Shown: positions 52,101 to 63,500 of the stretch, piece by piece
Position numbering within the stretch: position 1 is the first letter of the stretch
Layout of the letters: each line of letters starts with the position of its first letter
DNA from: Anarhynchus alexandrinus
Taxonomy: Eukaryota; Chordata; Aves; Charadriiformes; Charadriidae
Length of the DNA stretch: 64,000 bases
Direction of reading: 5' to 3'
NCBI GenBank assembly: GCA_008711295.1
Contig: VUYV01000518.1
Span: 212,746-276,745 of the forward strand
The notes under the pieces: generated by a model
What the model saw: the letters and a program-made list of their open reading frames with translations, nothing else
Database searches by the model: none
Told to the model about the DNA's origin: nothing
Made by a program: the position numbers and the translations under genes

Positions 52101-55100
52101 AATGGCAACAGGAGTGTTTACACTTCTTTAGAGTTCCCTTTGAGATCAAAGAAAGAAAATAGGCATGTAAATGTCAAGTATTATATTTAACTGCATATGT
52201 ATCTTCTAGGTAACATAGCTGTGTTGTCAAAATAGTATTCTGCAGGAAGCCATAGACAATGGAAAAGAGTACAAGTGAGGATGGAGATTCATTTTATTCC
52301 CCGAGTCTTTGTGGTACAGTTACAGTAGCAGTGGGAAAAGAGAACTAAAATAGGGACTATTGTTTTTCTGTTAGTGTGAGGGCTAAAAGAGTAAATATTT
52401 TCCCTAGCATATACTATGTTTTAAAAAGGGAAGGCACGTGAAACAAATCCGTGCAAATTGTATTAATAGCTAAAACATATCAGCAGGTGAGTCTCCTAAG
52501 ATACATCTTAAAACACATTTCTGATGCCCACGGTTCTCACTGATCTGAAAAAATTCCATTCTTTTGTACGCAGAAATACCTTGAAACAGCAAGGAGGAGT
52601 TTTTCTTTCTTTCAGATATAACTCCCCGGTGCATGCACTTACTTTAGAAGATTGTGTATGCCTGAGAGCTTGATTCTTCTTTTCCATTTTGGCTAGCTCA
52701 TCAAATTAAACCAATTACCTCCACCTACAAACTTTTTGTTTCCTCTGCCATCAGATTATCACAGCTATAACAGCCACAACTCTTTCTTTCTGTGACGTTA
52801 TCACTGTGCAGGAAGGCCTTTAAAGGCGTTGAACTTTGCCTTCCCTCCATGGATATTCATTTACCACCCAGCTAGTCAGTCAATCCAAGGTAGGATTTTA
52901 TTCAGCTTGCTAGATTAGGGTGGCCCTGGTTGGACAACAGTCCTTAAAACATTATGCAACAAGGCTGAAATCATCTTGCTGCTTTTTCCTTAGAGCCTAC
53001 CTCAGAGAAGCAAATGAAACAGTGGCATAAGAGTTCTGCAGATGGTCAGGGAATTGGCCAAGTAACTAACAGGAGAGGAGAAATGGAGTCGGGTCTTCAT
53101 CTTAGCCCTGGGGAGTCCCTGTACTGCAGAATCGCAGTGTCCACCTCTTGCTGTAGAAAATACAGCAGTATATGAGGCTTTATACTGCACAGCATCAGTT
53201 CCAGCATGTCAGTATTAATGACGTTTTGAGTCAAGAGTGAAAGCCAGCTGACACAGACCAACCCTCCTTGTTGACTAGGGAATATTTTCTACAACTAACT
53301 CTCATTTAGAATTCTTCAGTGCTGGTTTTCCTGCCTCACAGCTGCAAGCTGACAAAGCTACAAATGAGGCTTCTAATAAAAAAAAAAAAATGGTTAAAAA
53401 ATCATAAACTGTAATTTTTTAAAAAACAAACACAAGAAAGAGAAAATGTTTTTGGGAACTGGAAAGCATCAGTGAAGAACATCACTTTTGCTGCACTCTA
53501 GCTGAAATTAAGCTTTCCTTTCTTATCTGTCCTTTTCATTTGTTTACTACCTTTGCTGGTGGGTAGTAATTTGTTACCTGCAGAATTAAATAATTCTTCT
53601 AGCTTCTTTTCCAGAACAGTAATAATTCAGATCCTCTGGCTTAGATATGCACAGTGCTTAAGCAATTTCTTCAAGGAGCTAGGCACCATTACTTATCATT
53701 TGTTACATACCCAGCTTCTCTCTTCTTGGAGTTCCAAGTTTCTGTGTTCCCTTTAGCATTCTAGTTATCTTGTGCTGAATCTATCAATTTCCATATGCAA
53801 ACAGATCTGAATTGCTTGGCAAGGCCATTTGTATGTGAGGACAAGGAATGCAGATCACCGTTGTAAAGCTAGAAATGGTTATACAGAATGCAGTAAAATA
53901 AAAAAGCAATGATTAAAAAAAAAAACCCACCCTATGGTAGAAGTTTTCTGCCCTAATCCAAATTAGATGTCTAAATCTGGATTAAAATAAGGTAAATCCT
54001 GTCTCCCCTAACAGACAATGATGAGACAGGCACCTCTAGAAGGGAATTCATCTTCTCCAGAGACAGTTATCTAAAGTACCAAGATTAGAAAGACTCACCT
54101 TTTGAAGATGTTTGGTTACAAAAGCAGCTGACCATTCCTAGCCCAGGCACAGATGTTTCACTCTAGATATCTAAAGGTGGGTGAATCCCTTCCCACATGT
54201 AAGGAACACCCATGTCATTTCTGCAGAACTGTCAGATGTGCGATCCTGAAAAAATCAAACAAGTACCAGGGTGATAGTAAATTTACATAACTTAAATTGT
54301 ATTATTCCTCAATATGTTGTTCCCAGTTAAAGAGTTTTATGAAGGATGTTGAAAAAACAGAAAGCTTTGAAAGAATGACATAGGGGCTTAGACTGCCTGA
54401 CATACAGTGACAGGTCTGTGTGAATTTGCAGCTCATCAGCCACGTGCATTATTGACTCCTTGCATGTTATGAATTCATGGAACCCACAAAATTACTCAGG
54501 CTAACTGTTCTGTGAAAGCAGGCGGGTAAAATCAACCACAGGATCTCTGATTAGCTGAAAATAGGTAAAATATTCTACCAGTGCTAATGACACTACTCAA
54601 TGTGACTACTTCTGACACTGGCATGCAACAATATATAAATTTCTGCATCATTTAATGAAGCCACATCCATGAAGCAGATCCTCTTACCCCTCTTACCACC
54701 TTGAACCCCATTTCAGATAGTGACTTCATTTGCCTTTGGGATCAGAATCATGTCTTTTAGATTTATCTTAAGCAGACCAATTCCTCTGAGTATATAACTT
54801 GGCATAGCATCATGCAGTCTGGAGATCTATCTCAGCATCATCTGAGAAGCTCCCTCTATTATTTTTCTCTGAATCACAATTATTCTTTTTCCTACAGAGA
54901 GCCAACATTCCCATGTTCGGTTAATGAAATTTAACTCAGAAATCTATTTTCATGGGCCTAATGTTAGGATCCATGCTGCCAACCTAAAATATCCATGCAA
55001 CAGTTCCACTGACATGTCTGGAATTCTTTGTGAGAGCAAGAATTTACTGCAACGTGATCAGACCCCCATGAATGCCCTGTGAAAGCAAACAGCCATTTGT

Positions 55101-55234
55101 CTTACTCTTACAAATCTCTCTGCCACCTTACACAATCATCTGTTTCTGAATCAGGCCATATGTCTTCTAATCAGGAAAATCTGAAACTTGCATCCACAAA
55201 ACTCAATGAGCAATATCTATAATCTCCCTTGTTT
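40191..55234. other. Long AT-rich non-coding stretch
   Basis: About 15 kb hold no recognisable gene, RNA or named transposon. Open frames stay under about 90 codons and have no domain motifs. Homopolymer A runs occur at 41501-41516 (16 A), 50150-50163 and 53379-53391. These could be slippage tracts or old retroposition tails, but no recognisable retrocopy precedes them. A short tandem duplication is listed separately at 43683. Confidence 0.45.
43683..43731. repeat. Two-copy tandem repeat, 30-bp period
   Basis: ATATATCATAAATAGTTTA (43683-43701) recurs as ATATATCATAAGTAGTTTA (43713-43731), identical at 18 of 19 positions, in a very AT-rich setting that continues to about 43790. Confidence 0.85.
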
Positions 55235-55438
55235 GGGAATAACTTTTTCACCACAAGGACAGTCAAGCATTGAAAAGAATTTGCCCAGTGAGGCTGTGTG
55301 CTCTCTGTCCTTGGAAATTTTCAAGACCAGACTGGACAAAGCCCTGAGCATCTTGGTCTGACCTCATAACTGGCCATGCTTTCAGCGAGAGGATGGATGA
55401 TAGCCTAAGATCCCTTCCAATGTGAATTATCTTATGAC
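55235..55438 (+). mobile_element. Old CR1 3'-end fragment
   Basis: The plus strand follows the CR1 3' region in order. ACTTTTTCACCACAAGGACA comes first, then GTCAAGCATTGAA and TTTGCCCAGTGAGGCTGTG. Next are TCAAGACCAGACTGGACAAA and GCCCTGAGCATCTTGGTCTG. It closes with GATCCCTTCCAATGTGAATT and a trace of the tail. The GTCAAGCATTG variant suggests a different, older CR1 subfamily from the three large copies. It is only about 200 bp and is heavily diverged. Confidence 0.8.
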
Positions 55439-55959
55439 CCCACAAACACTGAGACACAACTCAAAGCCAAAACCTGTAACATTCGCTCTTCTGATATGGT
55501 GAAACATCCTTCTGTCTGGCTCTGGGTGCTGCAAGAAAGAAATTCTTCACTGTACCCTGTTCTTTGGGGCCTGCTTTAAAGCATACTTTTTGCCACCATG
55601 AAGGGATTGTTCTTGGACCAAGAATGTCCATCTGTCCCATCTGCCTTTGTGATATGAGGTCATATGATCAACAGTAACTCAACAATGTAGAGAATTGTAA
55701 TAGAAATATTAGGATTGTCATACTTGAGGGATGAAATTTAACATCTGGTGTGGAAAAAATGGAAGGAACACCAAGAGAGGGTTTATGGGAATGACGTACA
55801 CTGACGTCCACTAGACTTACAGGTAACCGAGACCCCAGACACCCAAATCGGGAAAAAAAAGTACAGTGGATAAATCCTGACAATTCACACAGCTGGTACA
55901 GAATAGAGAAACCAAACACTGTCAGCTCCTAAAAGGTATGAAAAAACATACCCAAAACA
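55439..55959. other. Non-coding stretch, nothing recognised
   Basis: I see no gene, repeat or RNA here. It separates the old CR1 fragment from the A-tailed segment. Confidence 0.45.
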
Positions 55960-56439
55960 ATCTGACTGCCAAACTAAGTGAGAGCCATGAGATGGAAGGA
56001 AGACTTGATGGCTGGCATCCTTTGTTCTCCAGGCCACTGAAGGGAATCCTGGACAGACCACCTGCATACAAGCATCCTGGTGCATATGAGTATATGAGTA
56101 GGAGAACGTGAGTGTGAACGAATTAAAACAATATTCCTTAAGAATAAAATCACCTTCTCCTCTAAAGTCTGACACTGAGATTTGCTGTATTGCTGGTTTT
56201 CCTACAAGGCAGACTGAGGCTTCCCAGGGACTCAACAGCAATGTGCAGGCAGCCACTGGGAGTGCAGTGAATTTTAGGCCACCACGCTTGGCACTGCCAG
56301 GTGACATTAGAACAGCCAGTAAGACTCCCAAGGCACCAAAACAACCATGTCCATGCAGTTTTATTCTCAGTACATGGACAGTATTCCGTACCATGCTTGA
56401 TACACCGTGATTCTGTATAGGAAAAAAAAAAAAAAAAAA
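55960..56439 (+). other. GC-richer segment ending in an 18-A run
   Basis: This ~460-bp segment is less AT-rich than its flanks and ends in 18 consecutive A (56422-56439), as a retroposed transcript might. An AATAAA hexamer is present at about 56143, but it is too far from the tail to be its signal. Open frames run on both strands (100 codons plus, 169 codons minus), and neither shows a recognisable domain. I found no target-site duplication. It may be an old retrocopy, an unknown repeat or unique DNA. Confidence 0.2.
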
Positions 56440-58829
56440 GTTTGTTTATTCTTTATAATCATTATCTTCAGACACTTCTCAGAATTCTAATGTGTTTGGT
56501 CATTAAAGTTATGTTTTGTTTTCTTATTTTTAGTATGAAACTCCCTCTAGCTACAGGAATTTAAATTTCTCAGTATTGAACTGTATTTATATGTTCAGGC
56601 AATTAGTCTATACAAGTAATTTTGTACTATACTTTTTTTTTCTGTCAATTACTACTATACCTCTCTGGTTTTTAGTATCAGGAAATTTTATCTCTCCACT
56701 GCACACCTCCTCCTCTGGGTCATTGCTTTACAAAGTGAACAGAATTGCTTTAGTTCTGATCCGCAGTCATTCACTCCCTCTGCCCATTTATTTTAAACAT
56801 TTTTCTCTCTCTTGGAGTTCCAAACCAGTAGGTCATCACTGTAATGTATTCACCAGCCTTGTAGGTATATTTCAAAAAGTGTTCTTGCACCCACAATTTC
56901 AAAGCAGGAAATAAGGTTTCATTTGCCATCTCTAATGGGAATTGCTTAGCTAACAGCCTGTGTAGTACTTTGAAAATGCAGTTGTAAATTAATGCATGGA
57001 CATGTTATACCTATGATTTTCTCACCTTTTTGTTACCTCTTTTTTTAAAAAAAATCAAATACCGGCTATAAACTCCTTTTTCCAAAAACATACTGACTAT
57101 ATTTAATTAAATTACTGCTTACTGGATAGTCCCCTAGAGACTGTCACTGATTAGTATTTCTGCTGTATCACACTGTAGAATTGTAGCTTAAATGTCCACT
57201 TTCACTTGAAATTTCCTTAACTCCTTTTTAAAATGTAAATGGTATGTAAGACTCTTTATTCCATCGGTTCCACCATCTGCTTCCAAATGTACCTATACAA
57301 AGATGTACCTTTTTTCAACCACTGCCAACCTTTGTTCCTTGAAGCAATCCCTTTCTGGTGATAACAAAAAAATAAATCTGAAGGAAAGGACACAATTTAG
57401 ACAAACCTTCTCATCGTTCAGTGCCTGGTGAAGTCAACCTGAGTTTCTGGTGTTAAAGTTCCAGTTAAGGACAGATCTCCTTGAGGAAGGCACACATGAC
57501 TGCAAAGAGCTTCTCTGTGTATGTGCTGTTGGAAATATTTTGCTTCTACAGACCAAATGGCAAAAGTTACTTTTAGCCCCTTATTAATTGAGGCTCTTCA
57601 TGATTTACTCTTTTGCATTTTTCATCAGCTGAGCTCGTTTTGATTTCAACTGCATAAGTTGTGGAATAGATTTGGCAGGAGATTAATGCGGCAAGTACCA
57701 CCCATAGTTTTGCTTAAGGAGCTATCATCTGTACAAGGGTAGCAAAAAATATGAAGTAGTCTCTAGACATTGATTTCTTTGCTGGTTTGCCCAGTCAGGC
57801 ATTGAATTTATCAATAAGGCAAGAGGCTCAAAGGGGATAAATGCCACTTGTACCCTTACCATGCAGAGTGTGTTAATTGACTGCAAATGCAGCTATCGCT
57901 TCTCTTTTCTATGAGACATAGTATAAATTATTAATTTTAATAAATTTATGTTTTGATCAGTTTTTAGAGAAAACAGGGTGGCAGTACATGTAAACTGCTA
58001 TAATTTTTATGGTATTCCTACCTATTTTTATGGTTCCTACCTCATTTTACAGCTTGTGGTGGCCAAGAGCTTTCCTATTTGCACGCTATCAAAACAGAGG
58101 GAAAAATGTACTTGAGAGTTTTGATTTAGTCTGACCACGCCACCTAATTTTGCAAACTAATTTGCATTATTTGATAGCTAAGAACCTCTTACTCTTCTAG
58201 CATAAATGTTGCTTTTTGTTGTAATTGAGCTTTAGTAGTCAATATCACATGTAAAAACAGCAGTTTGTTAAACTAACAGACACTTTAAGGGGAAAACAAG
58301 AAATACTTTTTTACTTGCCTGAAAACTGATAATAGTGTCCCTTTAGACTGTAAGACAAGCTGTAAGACATGTTACAAGAAAAGTAGTGCATAAAACAAAA
58401 CAAAACCAAAAAAAGAAACCCAAAGGTATTCTTCATTATAATTATACCTTCTTCCAGTTGCAATCTTTTTTTTTTTTTTTCCTGCATCTCATTTTGAGTA
58501 CATTATGTTCTGTAGGGCTGAGAATAAAGGCAAAAGTACTTACTTTTTCTGCCACTTTACCTCCAGGAAATAAGAGTTACTGATAAATCCCAAACACTTC
58601 TGGTTCCTAAACAGAAATTATCAATATTTTTATGTAAAGATCACCTAGCTTTTTAGTAAAAAAAAAGGAGTTACACGGTCTATTTACTTTGCAAATATTT
58701 TTGCAGATTGTGGAAAGAAGGAGACAAGAAAAACACATAAAGCACTTGGTACCCTCATAAAACTTATTCTTCAGTTTTCCAGTGCCATAATCTAACTAGA
58801 CATGGAGACATAGACCAAAAACAGTTGAA
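56440..58829. other. AT-rich non-coding stretch
   Basis: No gene was recognised. A tandem duplication of ATTTTTATGG(TA)TTCCTACCT lies at 58003-58042 and a run of 16 T near 58467-58482. A lone AGATGTACC near 57302 resembles the end motif of the inverted-repeat elements but has no partner. Confidence 0.45.
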
Positions 58830-59202
58830 GGGTACATCTACACTGTCAAATAACTTTGTACTCAAATTTACTGTTGAACCTTGGTCTTTCTTTTTAGTCA
58901 AGCGGTATGGATACCACACTGTAGCAGACGTCTTTTTCCTCTCCTACACTGTATTCCAACAACATTCCAGCAAATTTTATCTCCTCAAATGCCTCACACA
59001 CTTTCACGTCAGACGTTAGGCCAAGTAAAACACACCTTCAGTTTCACATTAAAGACACCACTCTGGTGAGCTATGTTGCACTTTGAATTAAAAAAAAAAA
59101 AAAGCCACACATCAAAAGGGGCTTTGTTTTTTATGTCTTAAAGCTTACACTTGGGGCCCAGAGGAGATGCATGACCAAATCCTATACAGTGTGGATGTGT
59201 CC
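58830..59202. mobile_element. Candidate non-autonomous DNA transposon with terminal inverted repeats
   Basis: GGGTACATCTACACTGT at 58830-58846 and ACAGTGTGGATGTGTCC at 59186-59202 are inverted repeats matching at 14 of 17 positions. They enclose 373 bp with no meaningful ORF. A poly-A run (59088-59103) lies inside. The end motif also bounds the 16883-17063 element. The motif recalls ancient MITE-like DNA transposons of birds and reptiles, but I cannot name the family. No convincing target-site duplication flanks it, as expected for an old insertion. Confidence 0.42.
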
Positions 59203-59557
59203 AGCCTGTGTGTAGGGAGGCACCCTTGGGCATATGTACAGGAGAACTCATCTCCACCAGGTTGGGGTCCAGAACTCACTGTCCAAAGTAGATGTACTCC
59301 ATGGTGAAGACCTTCCCAGAACAGGGCAGGAGATCACTGATCATTCTTGACAGCAGGGATGGACACTCACTCAACAGCTAAAAGGGCACTGGTGGTCTGT
59401 GTACAAGGGTGGGTTTTTTTCTCAAATTTATTTCATTATTATTTATGGTAACCACTTTGTAGATCCTTTCCTACTGTCTTAGAAATCACTAACAGTGTGG
59501 AAAACCTCAGGGTCACTTTATCTTGTCAGAAATAAGAGGCAAAACAACAGAAGAACC
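59203..59557. other. Non-coding spacer
   Basis: This GC-moderate sequence, with nothing recognised in it, lies between the inverted-repeat element and the second solo LTR. Confidence 0.45.
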
Positions 59558-59669
59558 TGTCACAGTCTGCTCCTCGGTGGACGCATGATGGTTCGTTTCA
59601 GCTGTGATCTCGAAGCGCAAAAAGAAATGGCATCAGGCCCAGGGAGTTATGCTTTCAACACACAATCAC

Positions 59670-59675
59670 TTTATT
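59670..59675 (-). promoter_or_regulatory. Poly(A) signal of the second LTR
   Basis: The minus strand reads AATAAA (context CCAATAAAGTG), the canonical polyadenylation hexamer, inside the LTR and downstream of its TATA-like box. Confidence 0.6.
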
Positions 59676-59883
59676 GGTTTTGCCCGTAAAGTGGCTTGCG
59701 ATAGAAAGAAGGAAGAATAGGAAAGATGAGGTAAAAAAGGGGGGAAAGAGGATTATAGCTACCACCACGAGTCCACCGGCATCCCGATGGTCCTGAATCC
59801 AGAAGAAGTTCCGCTGCTGCTTCTTCGACCATTGTGGTTTCTTGGTGGGAAAGATCTTCAGAATTCCGTTACTGAGGAACCAT

Positions 59884-59891
59884 CTTTTATG
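59884..59891 (-). promoter_or_regulatory. TATA-like box of the second LTR
   Basis: The minus strand reads CATAAAAG. It is the best TATA candidate upstream of the AATAAA at 59670. An alternative AT-rich site lies near 60062-60082. Confidence 0.4.
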
Positions 59892-60202
59892 CTAGGTAGC
59901 ACACCTTGCTCCTCCTTGGACCCACCTCCACTCCACCTCTGTCCCATGGAAAGGAGCCAATCTCCGCCTGTCTGGAGTAAGGCTTCCACGCATGCCAGGA
60001 GAGGAGTGTCTGAGGCATGGTCAGCTTCCGAGGCAGGTAGCTTCTTACCAGGAGGTGTGTTTTTATATTATAATGACATTATAATGAGGAAAGTTCAACT
60101 GAGGCTCAAGATTACTTCATCGGTGCTGGCACAGCCATTGCGATCCATCTTCTTCGACAGCAGTTCTCTGCTTTGCTGCTCCAGTAGAATAGGCTTGTAC
60201 CA

Positions 60203-60255
60203 GGTAATGACACTGTTTGTACCTTTGTATCATGGTAACGACACTGTTCGTACCT
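60203..60255. repeat. 22-bp direct repeat in the U3 part of the second LTR
   Basis: Two 22-bp units (60203-60224 and 60234-60255) share GGTAA-GACACTGTT-GTACCT and differ at only two positions, both C/T. The period is 31 bp. They lie upstream of the TATA-like box in LTR orientation, where retroviral enhancer repeats are usually found. Confidence 0.85.
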
Positions 60256-60535
60256 CAGTCCTTTCCCCAAGGTTTCCACATCTGATAACAACCAGCTAAG
60301 CGAGCCACTGCAAACTCATGTCAAGATGATAGTCCAGGTTTTGGGGCCTAGTCACTGATGACAATGTTGAGACAATACTGATCTTCTGATCGACTCTTAC
60401 AGAACCCTCGGCATACCAGGGCGCAAAGTGATAGGCCTGACCTCATACTTGCTTTATGAGATCCTGTGTTTTGTCTCCCCATACGAGAAGCACTTGGTGA
60501 GTCACAGACTAGGGTGACCAGCTGGGGCCATCACA

Positions 60536-63500
60536 CAGGGTCTCAGGCTGGGAAAAATCATGCAGCACAGCATGGCAAGCTGGAGATATATGGTCTTAAA
60601 TCTGGATGCTAAAAGGTGAGATCCATGCATGTAATTCTCACCCTTAGAGCACAACACTGTGACAAGTCTAATTACAGACTAAAGATTTTGAAATGTTTAA
60701 GAAACATAGCATTAAATCCAACCAAGAAGCATTTTTAAGATACTCTGTTTTGACATCATATATCAAGGGATCATAGACTGACCTTGTTTTGTGCAGATTT
60801 GACATTTAATGTTACTTACTCCCAAGGGAGTATATTTACTGCATTAGCACTATTCTGCAGCCACCTGTGAGTTACTGATTAGACAAGATATGTAAGAAAC
60901 AAAAGGTATATTTGGGAAAATATGGGAACAAAAAAATGTCACTGAAACACTATTGTGTATTCCCTTCGGAAGCATTCATTTGAGGCAATAACACTTCTTC
61001 AGGAGTGAGCAATGCTTTTCTAATTGCTTGTATTATCTCATTACCGGTATTTCACAACAGGTAGTAGATAGTTTGTAACTGGCAAATCTCTAAAGACTCC
61101 AGACAGAAGCATAAACACACAAGAAAAAAAATATAATTTCAGTGATTACCTTCCAAGCCTTTATTAAAAGTAGTTAAGGCCTGATTTAAAAGCCTCCCCT
61201 CTGATGGTAATAGCCTATTTGTCAGATGTTATTATACAGTGATGATAGTCATTGTGCAGTAAAATGCTCAACATTTAGCACTAAATGCTGATTTTTAATA
61301 TTTTTTTCAGATGTTTGTGTCATGGCAAGCAGTGGAGAGTTTGGCCTGAAGACTGGTTATCTAACCCCAAAAGACATCAAGCTTTAAAACAAATTTTCCA
61401 ACTCTAAAATTATTTAGCTTTGAAAGGCAAGATATTGCACATAAACAAATACAAAACAGAACTAAGTGACAACATGCTACAATTCTTAAAAGGAAAAGGA
61501 TTTATATTAATTCTAAATAAATACTGGATTAACGTTTAACCCATTTAATGTTTTACCTTTGAGGTGAAATAGCCTTTTCCTTTTGACTGAAGTGGGACTT
61601 TCATGAAGGGATATGTTTCTCTGTAAATTAGAGATATTAGAGACCCTTATATTAGAGATAGATATTAGAGAATTAGAGACCCTTAGGTATGTTATATCAT
61701 TTACATTATATTTAAATCTTAATTAATTATTATAAAATATAGTTGGATATATTTAACTGTGGTGCCACAAAAACCAAGAGAAGTATTACAAGCCTTTAAA
61801 ATCTTGATAGAGCCCAGAAGAAAACATCAAGTATTCAAGTTATCTGATCTATTTTTATATGTATATTGGTGTTCAGTCAAAGAGAATTGAAAAGACTCAC
61901 TTAGATGTAAACACATTGTTGATGTCAGAACTTGAGCAAGAGAATTCTCCTTTTCACTAATCTCCAAAGATTTGGATCAGGTTTTCTTTTAGAATAATGT
62001 TTTCCAGGTATCTTCTATGGAGTTTTATTACATCACTTTGTCAATGAGTCAGATCTTATAGTCCCTTTATTTATTTCTCTCCTTTCACAGAATATATGAC
62101 ATGGAAATCTGATTACTAGAGAATATGTGTTGGAGAAAAATTACTGCTAGCCCTCTATAAGGTGGCAATGTCATACTATTTAAAATTTCTGTCATATTTC
62201 CCCATAAATTTACATTAAATTAGACAGATCATAACCTAATAGTGATGAAAGAAACAAGACTAAAAAATTAGTATTAGAACACAGAAAATGTAATACTTTG
62301 TTATTTACATTTATTTTATTTACAAAGAACTCTTGTATATGATCTTTATCTAAAACAAATAAATCAGTGTAATAGCAATAACTGTTTTGAAAAGAGTTAC
62401 AGATTATATTTTCCTTAATCAGCTGTTACTGTGTAAATAATATGGATACTTGATATTCAGTGCATGCAATGCAATAGACACTTCACATCATTTACTTAGT
62501 GCAAACCAAAAACTTATTTTGTTTCCAAAAATCCTTACCTACAATAATCAGTATGAAGTATGTCCAATTTCCTGTGAAAAGTACCAGTATTTTCTGTATG
62601 AATGACAAGATATGCACCTAATTCACAATGGATGCATGCAAAAAATTGGAATGTGATCATTGCATAGAAATAATAAACTGCAAAATATTTTTTTTAAAGA
62701 AAAATACTAAACCGTGGCTAAAAATTAGTACAGATCCCCTGTTGTACTCTTCTGCAGTTACGATCCTCTGGGTAAAAATGTTTTCTTTACTTGAAAAAAT
62801 GCTTTAGACAAATATTAGATTTATTTACCTACCTCACCCAAATTTGTCAAGAAGTTACTAGCTTATATTTGTTCAAAATATAAAGCACAATTAATATGAG
62901 AGAAAATGTTTAATGGTTTGATTACTGTGGAAGGTACTGGTTCATTGTTTTTAACATATTATCCTTAATGATTTTTCTCTCCATCATTATTTCTAATTTA
63001 GTTTTTAGTAATTTGCAGTAAGAGGTTAGCTTGATATCAAGGAATAAAGGTGCAGACAAATACCATATTTGGAATGGCTGCTGAAGGTGCGGAGGCTGTG
63101 GTTTGGTGACTTTTCTAGATAAGAAAGGACCTTCTGTTGTTGGACTGATAGCAGACAGAGTTGTACTCTTAACAGACTTATGTTCCTATGTGAACATCCT
63201 TCCAACAAACTAAGCACCCCGTAAAAACATTTCCAGATAAATGCACCGTGCAAAAGAGATAATGGTTGCCAAAAGAGTTTTTATCAGATTATGCAGAAAA
63301 TTCCTTAAAATTTCACAATAAATTCAATTTATTTAAGTCCACAATAAATTCAGCATTACGTATAATGCTTAGAAGTAATACATACCTGTTTATTTCCTGA
63401 ACCAGAAAGAAACTTCATTGCCTCATGTGCATAAGTTTCTTCAACAGAAATGTTTACTAAAGCTACATATATGTTGCAGAATATGTTCACCATGAGATCC

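Larger units (their letters stand above)
59558..60535 (-). mobile_element. Solo LTR of an endogenous retrovirus (about 980 bp)
   Basis: The block starts TGTCACAG on the plus strand and ends GGCCATCACA, so on the minus strand it runs TGTGATGGCC...CTGTGACA with the TG...CA ends of an LTR. On the minus strand it has a TATA-like CATAAAAG (59884-59891). An AATAAA (59670-59675) follows about 215 bp later, then a U5-like ~110 bp. It is clearly GC-richer than the neighbouring DNA. No retroviral genes adjoin it. An ORF of 170 codons inside it runs antisense to the LTR and is fortuitous. It is unrelated in sequence to the LTR at 18984. No clear target duplication was seen, so the ends are approximate. 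Confidence 0.72.

Noticed and set aside
55885..56394. 169-codon open frame on the minus strand
   Set aside because: No recognisable domain, mixed low-information composition, a competing open frame on the other strand, and no splice or promoter context. Treated as fortuitous within the A-tailed segment.
59787..60299. 170-codon open frame on the plus strand
   Set aside because: It lies entirely inside the second solo LTR and antisense to it. It shows no protein motif and is explained by the GC-richer LTR having few stops.
61058..61082. let-7-like word AGGTAGTAGATAG
   Set aside because: Only part of the mature let-7 sequence matches and the rest diverges. No stable precursor hairpin was apparent around it.
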